Positions 9,819 through 18,179 of a DNA stretch of 64,000 nt are shown here, piece after piece. The stretch comes from Hyphomonas sp. Its GTDB lineage: Bacteria; Pseudomonadota; Alphaproteobacteria; Caulobacterales; Hyphomonadaceae. Position numbers and translations under genes: made by a program. The stretch is taken from positions 2,418,001-2,482,000 of the forward strand of contig NZ_CP051230.1 of assembly GCF_017792385.1 (NCBI RefSeq). The letters run 5' to 3'. How positions within the stretch are numbered: position 1 is the first letter of the stretch; every line of letters starts with the position of its first letter. Under the pieces are notes generated by a model, which ran no database searches, was not told the origin of the DNA, and saw only the letters and a list, made by a program, of their open reading frames with translations.

Positions 9819-11756
9819 ATGAGTGAACCATTGCTGCATCTGCAGGCCATCACCCGCGTCTATGGCGCCGGCGATGCAGAGGTCCGTGCACTGAAGGGAG
9901 TCGATCTGACCATCCGCGAAGGAGAGTTCGTGGCGATTGTAGGTCAGTCGGGCTCTGGCAAGTCCACGCTGATGAACATCATTGGTTGCCTGGATCGGCC
10001 GACCGAAGGCGAGTACAGGATCCACGGACAGGACGTGTCCGGTATGGGCCCCGACGCCCTGGCTGCCCTGCGCCGGCGGACGTTCGGATTCGTGTTCCAG
10101 CGCTACAACCTGCTGGCCAATGTCAGCGCATCGGAGAATGTCGAAATCCCGGCCGTCTATGCCGGCGTGCGCCAGTCCGAGCGACGCAAGCGGGCGCAGG
10201 AGCTGTTGGAACGGCTTGGCCTCGGAGGACGCGAGGCAAGCCGGCCCGGCCAGTTGTCAGGTGGACAGCAGCAGCGCGTCGCTGTTGCCCGGGCCCTGAT
10301 GAATGATGCCGAAGTAATCCTGGCGGACGAGCCTACGGGCGCGCTCGACTCAGGCACCAGTGAGGAATTGCTGGAACTGCTCGAAGAGCTGCATCGCGCC
10401 GGTCGCACCGTCATCCTCATCACTCACGACCAGCATGTGGCGGAGCGGGCAGACCGGACCATTGAGATCCGTGACGGCCTGATCGTGTCGGATACCGGCA
10501 CCGCCGAGCAGACAGACCGGCAGTTTGAGGCACGTCCGGTGCAATCATCTCCGTCTTTCCTTCTGCAGGTAACGGAATCCATCAAGACCGCTTTTCGCTC
10601 ACTTCGGGCGAATCTCTTCCGCACGGCACTCACGCTGCTGGGCGTGGTGATCGGGGTGGCTGCCGTGGTGGCCATGCTGGCTGTGGGCGAGGGAAGTCAG
10701 CGGGACGTCATGGCCCGGTTCGAGGACATGGGAGCGAACCTCCTGTTCGTCCAGCCAGGCGGGGATCGGGGCGCGCGCATGCGCGGGGATGCCATTGCCA
10801 CACTGACCCTGGAAGACGCAGAGCGGCTGGATGAACTGGACAATGTCCTTGCAGCTGTGCCGTCCCGGTCGGGCTCGGCCACGCTGCGGCGAGGCAGCGA
10901 CGATCATCGTGGCAGCGTCGAAGGCGTGTCGGAAGACTGGCTGCTCGCGAACACGCGGCAGCTCGCCTATGGCTCTTTCTTCACGGAAGAGGATGTGGAC
11001 CGGCGTGTGGGCGTTGTGGTTCTGGGCACGACGACTGCCGGTGAATTGTTCGACAATCTGTCGGAGGCTGTTGGCGAATATGTCTTTCTTGCCGGTGCGC
11101 CGTTCGAAGTGGCCGGCATTCTCGAGGAAGAGGGCGCAAGCTCCTTCGGCCGCGACCAGGATGACATTGCCCTGATCCCGATCACGACTGGTATGATACG
11201 GGTCTTCGGGAGTTCCTATCTGTCCAGCATCACGATTGCGGTCGAGGATACCGAGATCATTTCGGAGACCGAAGACGCGGCCAATGACCTGCTCCTGCAG
11301 CGCCACGGAACACAGGATTTCCGGATCCGGAACACGGCCTCCATCCTTGAATCTGTTCAGGAGACACAGAATTCCTTCTCCATGCTGCTGGGCGCCGTCG
11401 CCTCGATCTCCCTTCTGGTTGGTGGGATTGGTGTCATGAACATCATGCTGGTGAGCGTATCGGAGCGCACCCGGGAGATCGGCGTGCGCATGGCCACCGG
11501 CGCACGGCGTTCCGACATTCTCGTGCAGTTCATCGTCGAAGCTGTGGTCGTGTGCGCGCTTGGCGGGATCATTGGTATCCTGACCGGATTTGGCGTCTGC
11601 GCGGTACTTGCCAATTTCGGAACCAGCATTGCGATCACGCCAACGCCCGCCATCCTGGCCTTTTCAACTGCCTTCCTGACCGGATTTGTGTTTGGCTTCC
11701 TGCCGGCGCGCAACGCGTCGCGCCTCGATCCGGTTCGGGCCCTCGCTGCGGAGTAG
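9819..11756 (+). CDS. MacB-like ABC transporter, ATPase and permease fused
   Basis: At 645 residues this has the normal MacB length. The N-terminal ATPase shows Walker A (GQSGSGKST), the Q-loop (FQRYNLL), the ABC signature LSGGQQQR, Walker B (VILADEPTGALD) and the switch His (LITHD). After a linker at about residues 225-245 comes the first membrane helix (about 270-295), a large periplasmic domain, and three C-terminal membrane helices from about residue 525, including the FtsX-type stretch GGIGVMNIMLVSV. It powers export of a small molecule, peptide or lipoprotein through the adjacent MacA and NodT proteins. The substrate is unknown; no resistance or toxin gene adjoins it. Confidence 0.93.
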   Translation: MSEPLLHLQAITRVYGAGDAEVRALKGVDLTIREGEFVAIVGQSGSGKSTLMNIIGCLDRPTEGEYRIHGQDVSGMGPDALAALRRRTFGFVFQRYNLLANVSASENVEIPAVYAGVRQSERRKRAQELLERLGLGGREASRPGQLSGGQQQRVAVARALMNDAEVILADEPTGALDSGTSEELLELLEELHRAGRTVILITHDQHVAERADRTIEIRDGLIVSDTGTAEQTDRQFEARPVQSSPSFLLQVTESIKTAFRSLRANLFRTALTLLGVVIGVAAVVAMLAVGEGSQRDVMARFEDMGANLLFVQPGGDRGARMRGDAIATLTLEDAERLDELDNVLAAVPSRSGSATLRRGSDDHRGSVEGVSEDWLLANTRQLAYGSFFTEEDVDRRVGVVVLGTTTAGELFDNLSEAVGEYVFLAGAPFEVAGILEEEGASSFGRDQDDIALIPITTGMIRVFGSSYLSSITIAVEDTEIISETEDAANDLLLQRHGTQDFRIRNTASILESVQETQNSFSMLLGAVASISLLVGGIGVMNIMLVSVSERTREIGVRMATGARRSDILVQFIVEAVVVCALGGIIGILTGFGVCAVLANFGTSIAITPTPAILAFSTAFLTGFVFGFLPARNASRLDPVRALAAE

Positions 11757-11758
11757 AC

Positions 11759-13105
11759 ATGACCAAGACCCGCCTTCTTTCCTTGAGCCTCGCCCTTGTG
11801 CTGACCGGGTGCGCGACAACGCAGTCCAGCGACGTGGCGGGGTCCTCAATCGTGCTGCCGGACGCCTATGAGCGCGCAGCGCAGACTGACCAGTCCCTCC
11901 CGGATCTCGGGTTGTGGTGGTCCGGCTTCGGGGACGAGACTCTCGACCACCTGGTCACCCGCGCGCTTCAGGCCAATCACTCGCTCGAGGCCGGCCTCGC
12001 CAATGTGCAGGCGGCGCGGGCGGCGGTGCGCGTCGCGGATTCGGCAGCACTGCCAACGGTCTCGGCAAGCGGCAGCGCGTCCGTCGATACGGAGTCCGGG
12101 CTTGAGGACGTGTCTCGCAGCGCCCGTCTGTCCGCCAGCTACCAACTGGACCTGTTCGGCGGAGTCTCTGCGTCGCGGGATGCAGCCGAGGCCAGCCTGG
12201 ACTCTGCGGAATTTGCCCAGCGCGCGCTGGAACTGAGCGTCGTGTCCGATCTGGCCGCAAACTATTTCGACCTGCAGGCCGCCTATCGGCAAAGGCAGGT
12301 GGCGACGGAAAACCTGGAAATCGCCGAACGCATCTTCGAGATCGTTCGGGTACGATATGATGCGGGTGAAATTTCCGGTTTCGATCTTGCCAGCCAGGAA
12401 GCTGCACTTGCCAATTCCCGCGCGCAGCTACCGCAGATCGAGCAGCAGATCCTGTCACTGCAGACAGCCATCGCGATCCTGGTCGGGGAAGTGCCGCAGG
12501 GATTCGAGACGCCGGAAAATGATCTCTATGAGGCGGCCCTGCCTGTGCCGGACGCGGGATTGCCATCCGACCTGCTGCTGCGCCGTCCGGACCTGCTGCA
12601 GGCCGAAGCCGATTTGAGATCGGCCCAGGCGAACATCCAGGTGGCACGCGCCGCCATGCTGCCCAGCGTCGACCTTGGCGCCGGCGTCACCACGCTGCTG
12701 AGGTCTCTTTCGGATCCGACCGCCAGCCTGTCAGCGGCGCTGTCGCAGACAATCTTTTCCGGCGGAGCGCTCGAGGCTCAGCTCGAAAGCGCCCGGGCCC
12801 GGCGTGCGGCATTACTCTCGAACTACGAGGCCGCCATTCTCACCTCGCTTCGCGAAGTGGAGATCGCCCTGTCCGCCGTCGAGACGAGTGCCCGGCGGGA
12901 AGAACAGCTGGAAGTCGCCCTGAATGCAAGCCGGGCCGCTCTGGACTCTGCCGAACTGCGATATCGTGTGGGAACGGATGATTTGACGAGCCTGCTGTCA
13001 GCTCAGCAGACCTACTACTCCGCGACCCAGAGCGCCCTGGAGGCTCGCCGCGACCGGCTGGCCGCCTCGATCGATCTCTATGTGGCGCTGGGGGGCGGGT
13101 TCTAG
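11759..13105 (+). CDS. NodT-family outer-membrane efflux lipoprotein
   Basis: This TolC/NodT-type channel has 448 residues from the ATG at 11759, two bases after the macB stop. That start gives a short lipoprotein signal with lipobox LTGC (Cys at about residue 18); the frame stays open upstream inside macB, but an earlier start would lose the signal. Two outer-membrane-efflux repeats of long helices are visible, with the typical motifs LDLFGG, RRPDL and LLSAQQTYYS. It is the exit duct for the MacAB pair. The 3' end overlaps the convergent hydrolase stop by four bases. Confidence 0.92.
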   Translation: MTKTRLLSLSLALVLTGCATTQSSDVAGSSIVLPDAYERAAQTDQSLPDLGLWWSGFGDETLDHLVTRALQANHSLEAGLANVQAARAAVRVADSAALPTVSASGSASVDTESGLEDVSRSARLSASYQLDLFGGVSASRDAAEASLDSAEFAQRALELSVVSDLAANYFDLQAAYRQRQVATENLEIAERIFEIVRVRYDAGEISGFDLASQEAALANSRAQLPQIEQQILSLQTAIAILVGEVPQGFETPENDLYEAALPVPDAGLPSDLLLRRPDLLQAEADLRSAQANIQVARAAMLPSVDLGAGVTTLLRSLSDPTASLSAALSQTIFSGGALEAQLESARARRAALLSNYEAAILTSLREVEIALSAVETSARREEQLEVALNASRAALDSAELRYRVGTDDLTSLLSAQQTYYSATQSALEARRDRLAASIDLYVALGGGF

Positions 13106-13914
13106 GTTTCGCTGTCCAGGTGTGACAGGACGAGTGCAGCGCTCTCTTCCGGCCAGACATCCATGAAATTGTAGCCCCAGTCCGGCAATTCGATCACCTG
13201 GCCATTCTTCAGCAAGGGCGCGGCGCGGCGCGTGCATTCGGTCAGATCGTCTGCCGGGTTGAGGATGGTGATCCGGTGCTCCAGCGTGCGCAGGGCGGTC
13301 TCATCCTCTTTCCACCATGCAAAGGCGGCATGATGGCCCCATTCATAGGCTTCGCCGCCCATCAAGTTCATTGCAAACGACCGCGCCATCATTTCCAGTG
13401 TGGCGCCGGGGCCTCTCCGTTCGACAATCCGCGACCACATGGTCGTAAATCTCGTGCCGGCCTCATCCAGCGGAACAGGCTGGAAATAGTCGCTGAACAT
13501 CCGGTGTTCCTCCGGCGTCAGGATAGTGGCCGAGATCATGACCAGACTGCCAACCCGTTCCGGGCGTGCCATGGCCATGGCGGCGATCACCTTCGAGCCG
13601 GTGTGGTTTCCGAACAGGTCGACCTTCTCATGGCCCATCTGATCGATCACGGACCACATGGCGTCGGCGTAGTATTCGATGGTCACGTCCGACTCATCGG
13701 GAGGCGTGTCGGACATCCCGTAGCCGGGATAGTCGGGGGCCACGACCAGTCGATGCTGCCCGGCGGCCTTCATGAAATTCGAGAATTCGCCCCCATGTTT
13801 GGGGCTCTGGTGTGCGCAGAACAGGGGAAGGACGCCCGGGCGAGCCTGTCCGGCGATCCAGGCATGTATTTGGCCGTGCGGACCGTCGAAATAGGCTCTC
13901 CGGGTCTCCACCAT
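13102..13914 (-). CDS. Alpha/beta-hydrolase-fold protein with altered nucleophile elbow
   Basis: This 270-residue protein has alpha/beta-hydrolase architecture: an oxyanion-region segment near residues 30-40 (LFCAHQS), the APDYPGYGMSD stretch and a C-terminal NPADDLTE acid-residue region. The nucleophile elbow reads LFGNHTGS, with His where the catalytic Ser of GxSxG is expected; the codons at about 13603-13617 confirm it. I have seen GxHTG-type elbows in uncharacterised relatives, so it may be a natural subfamily rather than an inactive copy. It is the second gene of a minus-strand pair, five bases after the MDR oxidoreductase, and sits at the left edge of the catabolic island. Substrate unknown. 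Confidence 0.8.
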   Translation of the reverse strand: MVETRRAYFDGPHGQIHAWIAGQARPGVLPLFCAHQSPKHGGEFSNFMKAAGQHRLVVAPDYPGYGMSDTPPDESDVTIEYYADAMWSVIDQMGHEKVDLFGNHTGSKVIAAMAMARPERVGSLVMISATILTPEEHRMFSDYFQPVPLDEAGTRFTTMWSRIVERRGPGATLEMMARSFAMNLMGGEAYEWGHHAAFAWWKEDETALRTLEHRITILNPADDLTECTRRAAPLLKNGQVIELPDWGYNFMDVWPEESAALVLSHLDSET

Positions 13915-13919
13915 TTCGG

Positions 13920-14927
13920 CTACTCCGCGCTGACGGTGACGACAGCCTTGCCGCGGTTCTTGCCATTCATGAGGCGCTCGAACAGGTCAGGGGCATTCTC
14001 CAGACCTTCAACCCGATCCTCCACGAATTTGAGCTGGCCGCTATTGATCCAGTCACTCGCCTCATTCACATACTCATCCCACTTCGGATAAAAATCATAG
14101 ACGACGAGCCCGAGCATCTGGGCGCGCTTGCCGATGATCGTGCCCATGTTGAGCGAGTGCGTCGCGGCGGTGGGACTGTGATAGGCCGCAGCCAGACCGC
14201 ACAGAATGCCGCGCGCATAGGTCTGGGCATTGGCAAGTGCGATCATCGCCATCTCGGCCGACACATTCTCGAAGAACACAGACAGCCCTTCCGGCAAGGC
14301 GTCCTTGAGGGCGTCCTGCCAGTTCTCCTGTTTGTAGTCGATGCAGGCATCGAACCCGTACGTGTCGGTGACGATATTGCATTTCTCGGCGCCGCCGGCG
14401 ATTCCGACAACGCGCTTCGCGCCCTTGATCCGGGCGATCTGGCCCACGGTTCCACCAACCGGGCCCGCTGCGGCGTCGACCAGCACCGTATCTCCGTCGC
14501 CCACCTTGGCGAGTTGGGTCATGCCGGCCCAGGCCGTCAGTCCCGGCATTCCGAGCACACCGGCATGTGACGCCAGAGGGGCCTGGTCCGGATCGAGTTT
14601 GCGGATGTGCCCGGCCGGCAGCGCCACGATTTCCTGCCAGCCGCCTTCCATCGACTGGACCCAGTCGCCCTCGCGAATGCCGTCTGCGCGGGATTCCAGC
14701 ACTTGGCCCACAATGGCACCGGGGATCGGATCACGGCCGGGTTCCGGCGCAGCTTCGCCCATATGCTTTCCCCGCAGCCGTGACCCGACATACGGATCGA
14801 GCGAGAGATGGACGACCCGTGCCAGCACACCACCGTCCGGACACGCCGGTGTCGGCGCGTCGATCATCGTGAAATCCGAGGCCTGGGGTTTCGATTCAAG
14901 CGCAGTTTTAAGAGTGATCAGTTTCAT
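13920..14927 (-). CDS. Zinc-free MDR NADPH-dependent oxidoreductase
   Basis: This 335-residue medium-chain reductase belongs to the curcumin reductase/leukotriene B4 dehydrogenase branch, which reduces the double bond of enones or acts on similar conjugated carbonyls. The cofactor motif AAAGPVGGTVGQIARIKG (about residues 155-172) is clear, and the structural- and catalytic-zinc cysteine sets of true alcohol dehydrogenases are absent. It is the first gene of a short minus-strand operon with the following hydrolase, divergent from the DUF1330 gene. The palindromic operator at 15040-15055 lies about 120 bases upstream of its ATG and could control both directions. Confidence 0.87.
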   Translation of the reverse strand: MKLITLKTALESKPQASDFTMIDAPTPACPDGGVLARVVHLSLDPYVGSRLRGKHMGEAAPEPGRDPIPGAIVGQVLESRADGIREGDWVQSMEGGWQEIVALPAGHIRKLDPDQAPLASHAGVLGMPGLTAWAGMTQLAKVGDGDTVLVDAAAGPVGGTVGQIARIKGAKRVVGIAGGAEKCNIVTDTYGFDACIDYKQENWQDALKDALPEGLSVFFENVSAEMAMIALANAQTYARGILCGLAAAYHSPTAATHSLNMGTIIGKRAQMLGLVVYDFYPKWDEYVNEASDWINSGQLKFVEDRVEGLENAPDLFERLMNGKNRGKAVVTVSAE

Positions 14928-15039
14928 GTCAGGTCGGCCTCGGCATGGATTGGGGGGTGGAAGGTGCGTCCCGCCGCCCGGACAGGGTCAAACACGGGTC
15001 CGGGACAGGGGTTGCATTCGGTGGAAAATCTCATATCCA

Positions 15040-15055
15040 AAAAGATATATCATTT
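15040..15055. promoter_or_regulatory. Operator-like palindrome, type A site 1
   Basis: AAAAGATATATCATTT, core GATATATC at 15044-15051. It lies between the divergent MDR oxidoreductase and DUF1330 genes, 46 bases before the 15094 start. It differs by one base from the consensus AAAAGGTATATCATTT shared by other promoters of the island. The core resembles GntR/HutC-type half-sites (GT-A-TA-T-AC). Confidence 0.7.
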
Positions 15056-15093
15056 AAAGTGGTTGATCTACCAGCAAATTCATGGAGCCCCTC

Positions 15094-15393
15094 ATGGCCA
15101 TTTACCAGATCGTGTTCTGCAAGATCCATGATCGCGACCGGTTCCTTCCGGAATACGCCATTCCGACCAGCAAGCTCGTCGCAAAACATGGCGGGGAATA
15201 TGTGGTGCGCGCGCCCGGACTGTCCTGTCTCGAAGGAGATGTCGACGAGAATACCAGCGTCGTCATCAGCAAGTGGCCGGACCTGCAGACGCTGGAGGCG
15301 ATGTGGACCAGTCCGGAATATGAAACGCTCAAGCAGCTGCGCCGGGAAACGTCGGACGCGCAGATTGTCGTCGTCGAGCAGCCGGACACCTGA
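15094..15393 (+). CDS. DUF1330-like small alpha/beta protein
   Basis: This 99-residue protein begins MAIYQIVFCKIHDRDRF. The ATG at 15094 is preferred over 15082 because GGAG at 15084-15087 is well placed for it. Length and pattern (IPTSKLVAKHGGEYVVR, then PDLQTLEAMWTSPEY) fit the DUF1330 family of dimeric alpha+beta barrel proteins, whose biochemical role is not established. It opens a plus-strand run of ten genes of catabolic type. The fold is shared with small cyclases, monooxygenases and isomerases, so a role in a ring reaction is possible but not shown. Confidence 0.82.
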   Translation: MAIYQIVFCKIHDRDRFLPEYAIPTSKLVAKHGGEYVVRAPGLSCLEGDVDENTSVVISKWPDLQTLEAMWTSPEYETLKQLRRETSDAQIVVVEQPDT

Positions 15394-15446
15394 GGGCCTG
15401 CCTCGTCTCCCGCCGGTCCCATCAAAGGGGCTATCATTCGGGCAAG

Positions 15447-15468
15447 AATGGTATACCATTGTCCGGAC
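15447..15468. promoter_or_regulatory. Type A site 2 and adjacent type B half-degenerate dyad
   Basis: AATGGTATACCATT (15447-15460) is a perfect 14-base palindrome, followed immediately by the 8-base dyad GTCCGGAC (15461-15468). Their centres are 11 bases apart, about one helical turn. The pair lies in the 97-base gap before the HapK-like gene, 37 bases upstream of its ATG, suggesting a second promoter inside the run of plus-strand genes. Both elements recur at other promoters of the island. Confidence 0.72.
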
Positions 15469-15490
15469 TTTTACTGACAGGAGCGCACCC

Positions 15491-15805
15491 ATGTCGCAGA
15501 AAATCATCGCATTGTTCAATTTGAAGCCGGGCTGTTCGGTCGAGGATTATGAAGCCTGGGCAAAGGCCAAGGACATTCCCACCGTCAATGGCCTGAAGTC
15601 GGTCGACTCCTTTGAAGTCTTCAAGGCGACCGGGCTTTTGGGCTCCGACGACAAGCCGCCCTATCAGTATATCGAGACCATCGATGTCAACGACATGGAC
15701 GGTTTCGGCGGAGACGTCAGTACAGAACAGATGCAGGCCATTGCTGCGGAATTCCAGGGTATGACGGCTGACCTCGTCTTCATCCTGACGGACAAACTCG
15801 GATAG
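15491..15805 (+). CDS. REDY/HapK-like small protein
   Basis: This 104-residue protein begins MSQKIIALFNLKPG. Its pattern (VEDYEAWAKAKDIPTVNGLKSV, then PYQYIETIDVNDMDGF) matches the REDY-like/HapK family, first named from prodiginine-type pigment clusters but common beside catabolic genes. The fold is a ferredoxin-like dimeric alpha/beta barrel. No other pigment gene is near, so a biosynthetic role is unlikely. It follows its own operator pair and is followed 11 bases later by the SDR gene. The frame is open far upstream, but the ATG at 15491 gives the family's normal length. Confidence 0.78.
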   Translation: MSQKIIALFNLKPGCSVEDYEAWAKAKDIPTVNGLKSVDSFEVFKATGLLGSDDKPPYQYIETIDVNDMDGFGGDVSTEQMQAIAAEFQGMTADLVFILTDKLG

Positions 15806-15816
15806 GCGAGGCGATC

Positions 15817-16656
15817 ATGAGCAAACCCCTTGAAGGTAAAGTTGCGGTCATCACCGGTTCGGGCCGGCGTGCTGGCCTGGGTGAGGCCATTGCCCGCCGC
15901 CTTGCCAGCGACGGTGCGAAAATCGTTCTGTCGGACCTCGGCACGTCACGGGATTCCGCGACAGGCGAAGAGCACATCGGCACGTCGGACGAGATGGAAG
16001 GCATTGCCGCCGAGCTGAGGCAATTGGGCGTCGAAGTGTCCACATGTCCCTGCGACGTGCGCAGCCTTGACGAAGTGCGTGCCCTGGCGGCGCATGCGGA
16101 AGCGGAACATGGCGGCATCGATATCTGGGTGAACAATGCCGGCATCGGATACATCATGAAGCCGCTTCTGGATGTCACGGAAGCCGACTGGCGCGCCGTG
16201 ATCGACGTGAACCTGACGGGCTCGTTCTTCGGGCTGAAGGCTGCCGCCGAGCAAATGGTCAAACAGGGTCGTGGTGGACGGATCATCAATATTGCGTCGC
16301 AGGCTGCGAAGTCGGGCTTCCCGCACGCCCAGGCCTATTCAAGTTCCAAGCATGGACTTGTGGGACTGGTCCGGTCGGCGGCGATCGAGCTGGGGCCGCA
16401 CAAGATCACGGTCAACAATGTCTGCCCGAACCATGTCACCACGGGGCTCGGAGCCTGGCAGAATGAATACTTCGCGAAGGTGACGGGTGCGGGGTCAATC
16501 GAGGAATACATGGACGCAATGGCGAAACGCATCCCGATGGGGCGTCCGGGACTTCCCGAGGACACAGCCAATGCTGTGGCATGGCTGTGCACGGATCAAG
16601 CCGCCTACATCACGGCGGAGAGCATGAATGTGTCCGGTGGTGAGGAGCCCCATTGA
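15817..16656 (+). CDS. Short-chain dehydrogenase/reductase (SDR)
   Basis: This 279-residue NAD(P)-dependent oxidoreductase interconverts an alcohol and a ketone. It has the N-terminal cofactor motif in an expanded form (ITGSGRRAGLG), NNAGIGY, the catalytic Ser region (NIASQAAKSG) and YSSSK with the catalytic Tyr and Lys. Its extra residues relative to 250-residue classical SDRs lie in the nucleotide-binding loop and the segment before NNAG. Its stop overlaps the next ATG by one base (TGATG), so the two products are made together. Substrate unknown; context suggests an intermediate of the island's pathway. Confidence 0.9.
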   Translation: MSKPLEGKVAVITGSGRRAGLGEAIARRLASDGAKIVLSDLGTSRDSATGEEHIGTSDEMEGIAAELRQLGVEVSTCPCDVRSLDEVRALAAHAEAEHGGIDIWVNNAGIGYIMKPLLDVTEADWRAVIDVNLTGSFFGLKAAAEQMVKQGRGGRIINIASQAAKSGFPHAQAYSSSKHGLVGLVRSAAIELGPHKITVNNVCPNHVTTGLGAWQNEYFAKVTGAGSIEEYMDAMAKRIPMGRPGLPEDTANAVAWLCTDQAAYITAESMNVSGGEEPH

Positions 16657-17555
16657 TGAGTGAGTGGAAAGATCCAGCGCCAGAGGGTTTCAGCTGGCCG
16701 AACGGCAGGAAGCTGGCCCTGTCGATTGTCGTGAATGTCGAGGAAGGTGCCGAGCGCCGGATTGATGAAGGCGACAAGCGCCCGGAACCGGTTGACGAAC
16801 TTGGCGCGGTTCCCGGAAAGCCGATCCGCATCCATGGCAATGAGTCCAACTACCAATACGGGATCAATCAGGGCGCGCCCCGAATTCTCCGTATTCTGGA
16901 TTCGGCCAGCATCCCGGCAACCTGGACCGTGTGCGGTCAGGCGCTCGAGAAAGCCCCATGGCTGGCAAAGGCGATTGCCGCGCGCGGCGACGAGCCCTGC
17001 AATCACGGTCACAAATGGAATTTCACGGCCTTCATGTCGCCGGAGGAGGAGCGGGCCTTCATCGCACGCGGCACCGAATCCATTCTGGCCACGACCGGGC
17101 GGCGTCCATCTGGCTGGTTGTCCCGGTATCTCCATACCGACATCACGCGCAGGATCCTGCTGGAGCAGGGCTATGCCTATCACATGGATGATTATTCGGA
17201 CGACTTTCCCTATTGGGCGATGACTGAAATGGAAGACGGGTCTGAACGGCCCATGGTCATCCTGCCTTACGCCATTGATTCCAATGACATGAAGTTCTGG
17301 CTGTCGCCGTCCTTCACGCCGGGCATGTGGCTCGACTATGCCAAACGCACCTTTGATGAACTCCGGTCGGAGGCCGCAACGGAAGGCGCGCGGATGATGA
17401 GCCTGGGGCTGCATCTGCGGATCATCGGCCGCCCGGGTCGTATCTGGGCATTCCGGGAATTCGTGGAGTATGTGTCCGGGTTCGACGATGTCTGGATCGC
17501 CAAGCGGGAAGACATTGCGGCCCATTTCTCCAAACTCGTTCCGTCAGGAGCCTGA
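16656..17555 (+). CDS. Polysaccharide-deacetylase/PuuE-like hydrolase
   Basis: This 299-residue NodB-fold hydrolase resembles PuuE-type allantoinases more than sugar deacetylases: it starts its core with LSIVVNVEEGAE, keeps an EPCNHGHKWN motif near residue 115, and has no signal peptide or carbohydrate-binding part. Relatives open cyclic ureides or imides by hydrolysing a ring C-N bond. The ATG at 16656 is used because it overlaps the SDR stop. It is the first of three such proteins in the window (others at 36305 and 37200). Ring opening of a cyclic amide or imide is inferred; the exact substrate is not. Confidence 0.83.
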   Translation: MSEWKDPAPEGFSWPNGRKLALSIVVNVEEGAERRIDEGDKRPEPVDELGAVPGKPIRIHGNESNYQYGINQGAPRILRILDSASIPATWTVCGQALEKAPWLAKAIAARGDEPCNHGHKWNFTAFMSPEEERAFIARGTESILATTGRRPSGWLSRYLHTDITRRILLEQGYAYHMDDYSDDFPYWAMTEMEDGSERPMVILPYAIDSNDMKFWLSPSFTPGMWLDYAKRTFDELRSEAATEGARMMSLGLHLRIIGRPGRIWAFREFVEYVSGFDDVWIAKREDIAAHFSKLVPSGA

Positions 17556-17558
17556 TCC

Positions 17559-18128
17559 ATGAGCCGCGTCACGCCGCTGAACCTTGCCGAGGTCGATCCA
17601 GAGACAGCAGAAATGGTGGGCAACGCCGAACGCCTGATGGGGTTCGTGCCCAATGATGCGCTCGTCATGGCGCGCCAGCCGAAGACGCTCAGGGCGATGT
17701 GGGATCTGGTTGCCTCCATTTACGGACCGGGGGATGTCGATCCCGGGCTCAAGCGCCTGATCGGCGAAGCGGCCAGCAAGGCTGCGGGATGCTTTTACTG
17801 TTCAGCCCATGCGGCGCATGGGGCCCGGCAGCAGGGTGTCGACCCCGCCAAGATCGAGGCGGTCTGGACGTTTGAGGACAGCGATCTGTTCACGGACGCA
17901 GAGCGTGCCGCCATCAATATTGCCATGAAGGCCGGGCGAGTGCCGAACGAAGCCGAGGATTCGGATTTCGAGCGCCTGAGACAGTACTTCTCAGAAACCC
18001 AGATCGTCGAGATCGTAAGCGTCATCTCCCTGTTCGGCTTTCTCAATCGCTGGAATTCCACGCTGGGAACGCAGCTCGAGCCGGCACCAGCGGCCAGCCT
18101 GACCGGTTTTGCGCAAACTGGCGATTGA
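17559..18128 (+). CDS. AhpD/carboxymuconolactone-decarboxylase-like protein
   Basis: This 189-residue protein has the AhpD-type redox motif in GCFYCSAHAAHGARQ: a CxxC pair followed by the expected His (about residues 72-80). The length and the peroxidase-related arrangement (helical, with a C-terminal FLNRWNSTLGT segment) fit the uncharacterised CMD family. It could be a peroxidase or a lactone-acting enzyme; the CxxC favours thiol chemistry. It starts three bases after the deacetylase-like gene, so the two are co-transcribed. A strong palindrome lies in the 51 bases after its stop. Confidence 0.83.
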   Translation: MSRVTPLNLAEVDPETAEMVGNAERLMGFVPNDALVMARQPKTLRAMWDLVASIYGPGDVDPGLKRLIGEAASKAAGCFYCSAHAAHGARQQGVDPAKIEAVWTFEDSDLFTDAERAAINIAMKAGRVPNEAEDSDFERLRQYFSETQIVEIVSVISLFGFLNRWNSTLGTQLEPAPAASLTGFAQTGD

Positions 18129-18147
18129 CGAATTCAATGGGTGCCCC

Positions 18148-18167
18148 TAATTTGTCCGGACAAATTA
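18148..18167. promoter_or_regulatory. Operator-like palindrome, type B (best copy)
   Basis: A perfect 20-base palindrome whose core is TTTGTCCGGACAAA, flanked by symmetric TAA/TTA, in the gap between the AhpD-like and CitE-like genes, 13 bases before the latter's ATG. The spacing GT-CCGG-AC fits a GntR-type dyad. It may control an internal promoter for the lyase-to-CoA-transferase part of the run. Confidence 0.72.
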
Positions 18168-18179
18168 ATCGAGGGCCGC

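Noticed and set aside
8445..10025. Long minus-strand reading frame across macA
   Set aside because: The plus-strand frame has all MacA features; the minus frame has no domain pattern and spans the promoter and the macB start.
15491..15805. Prodiginine pigment cluster suggested by the HapK-like gene
   Set aside because: No other pigment-synthesis gene is present; the family is common in catabolic operons.
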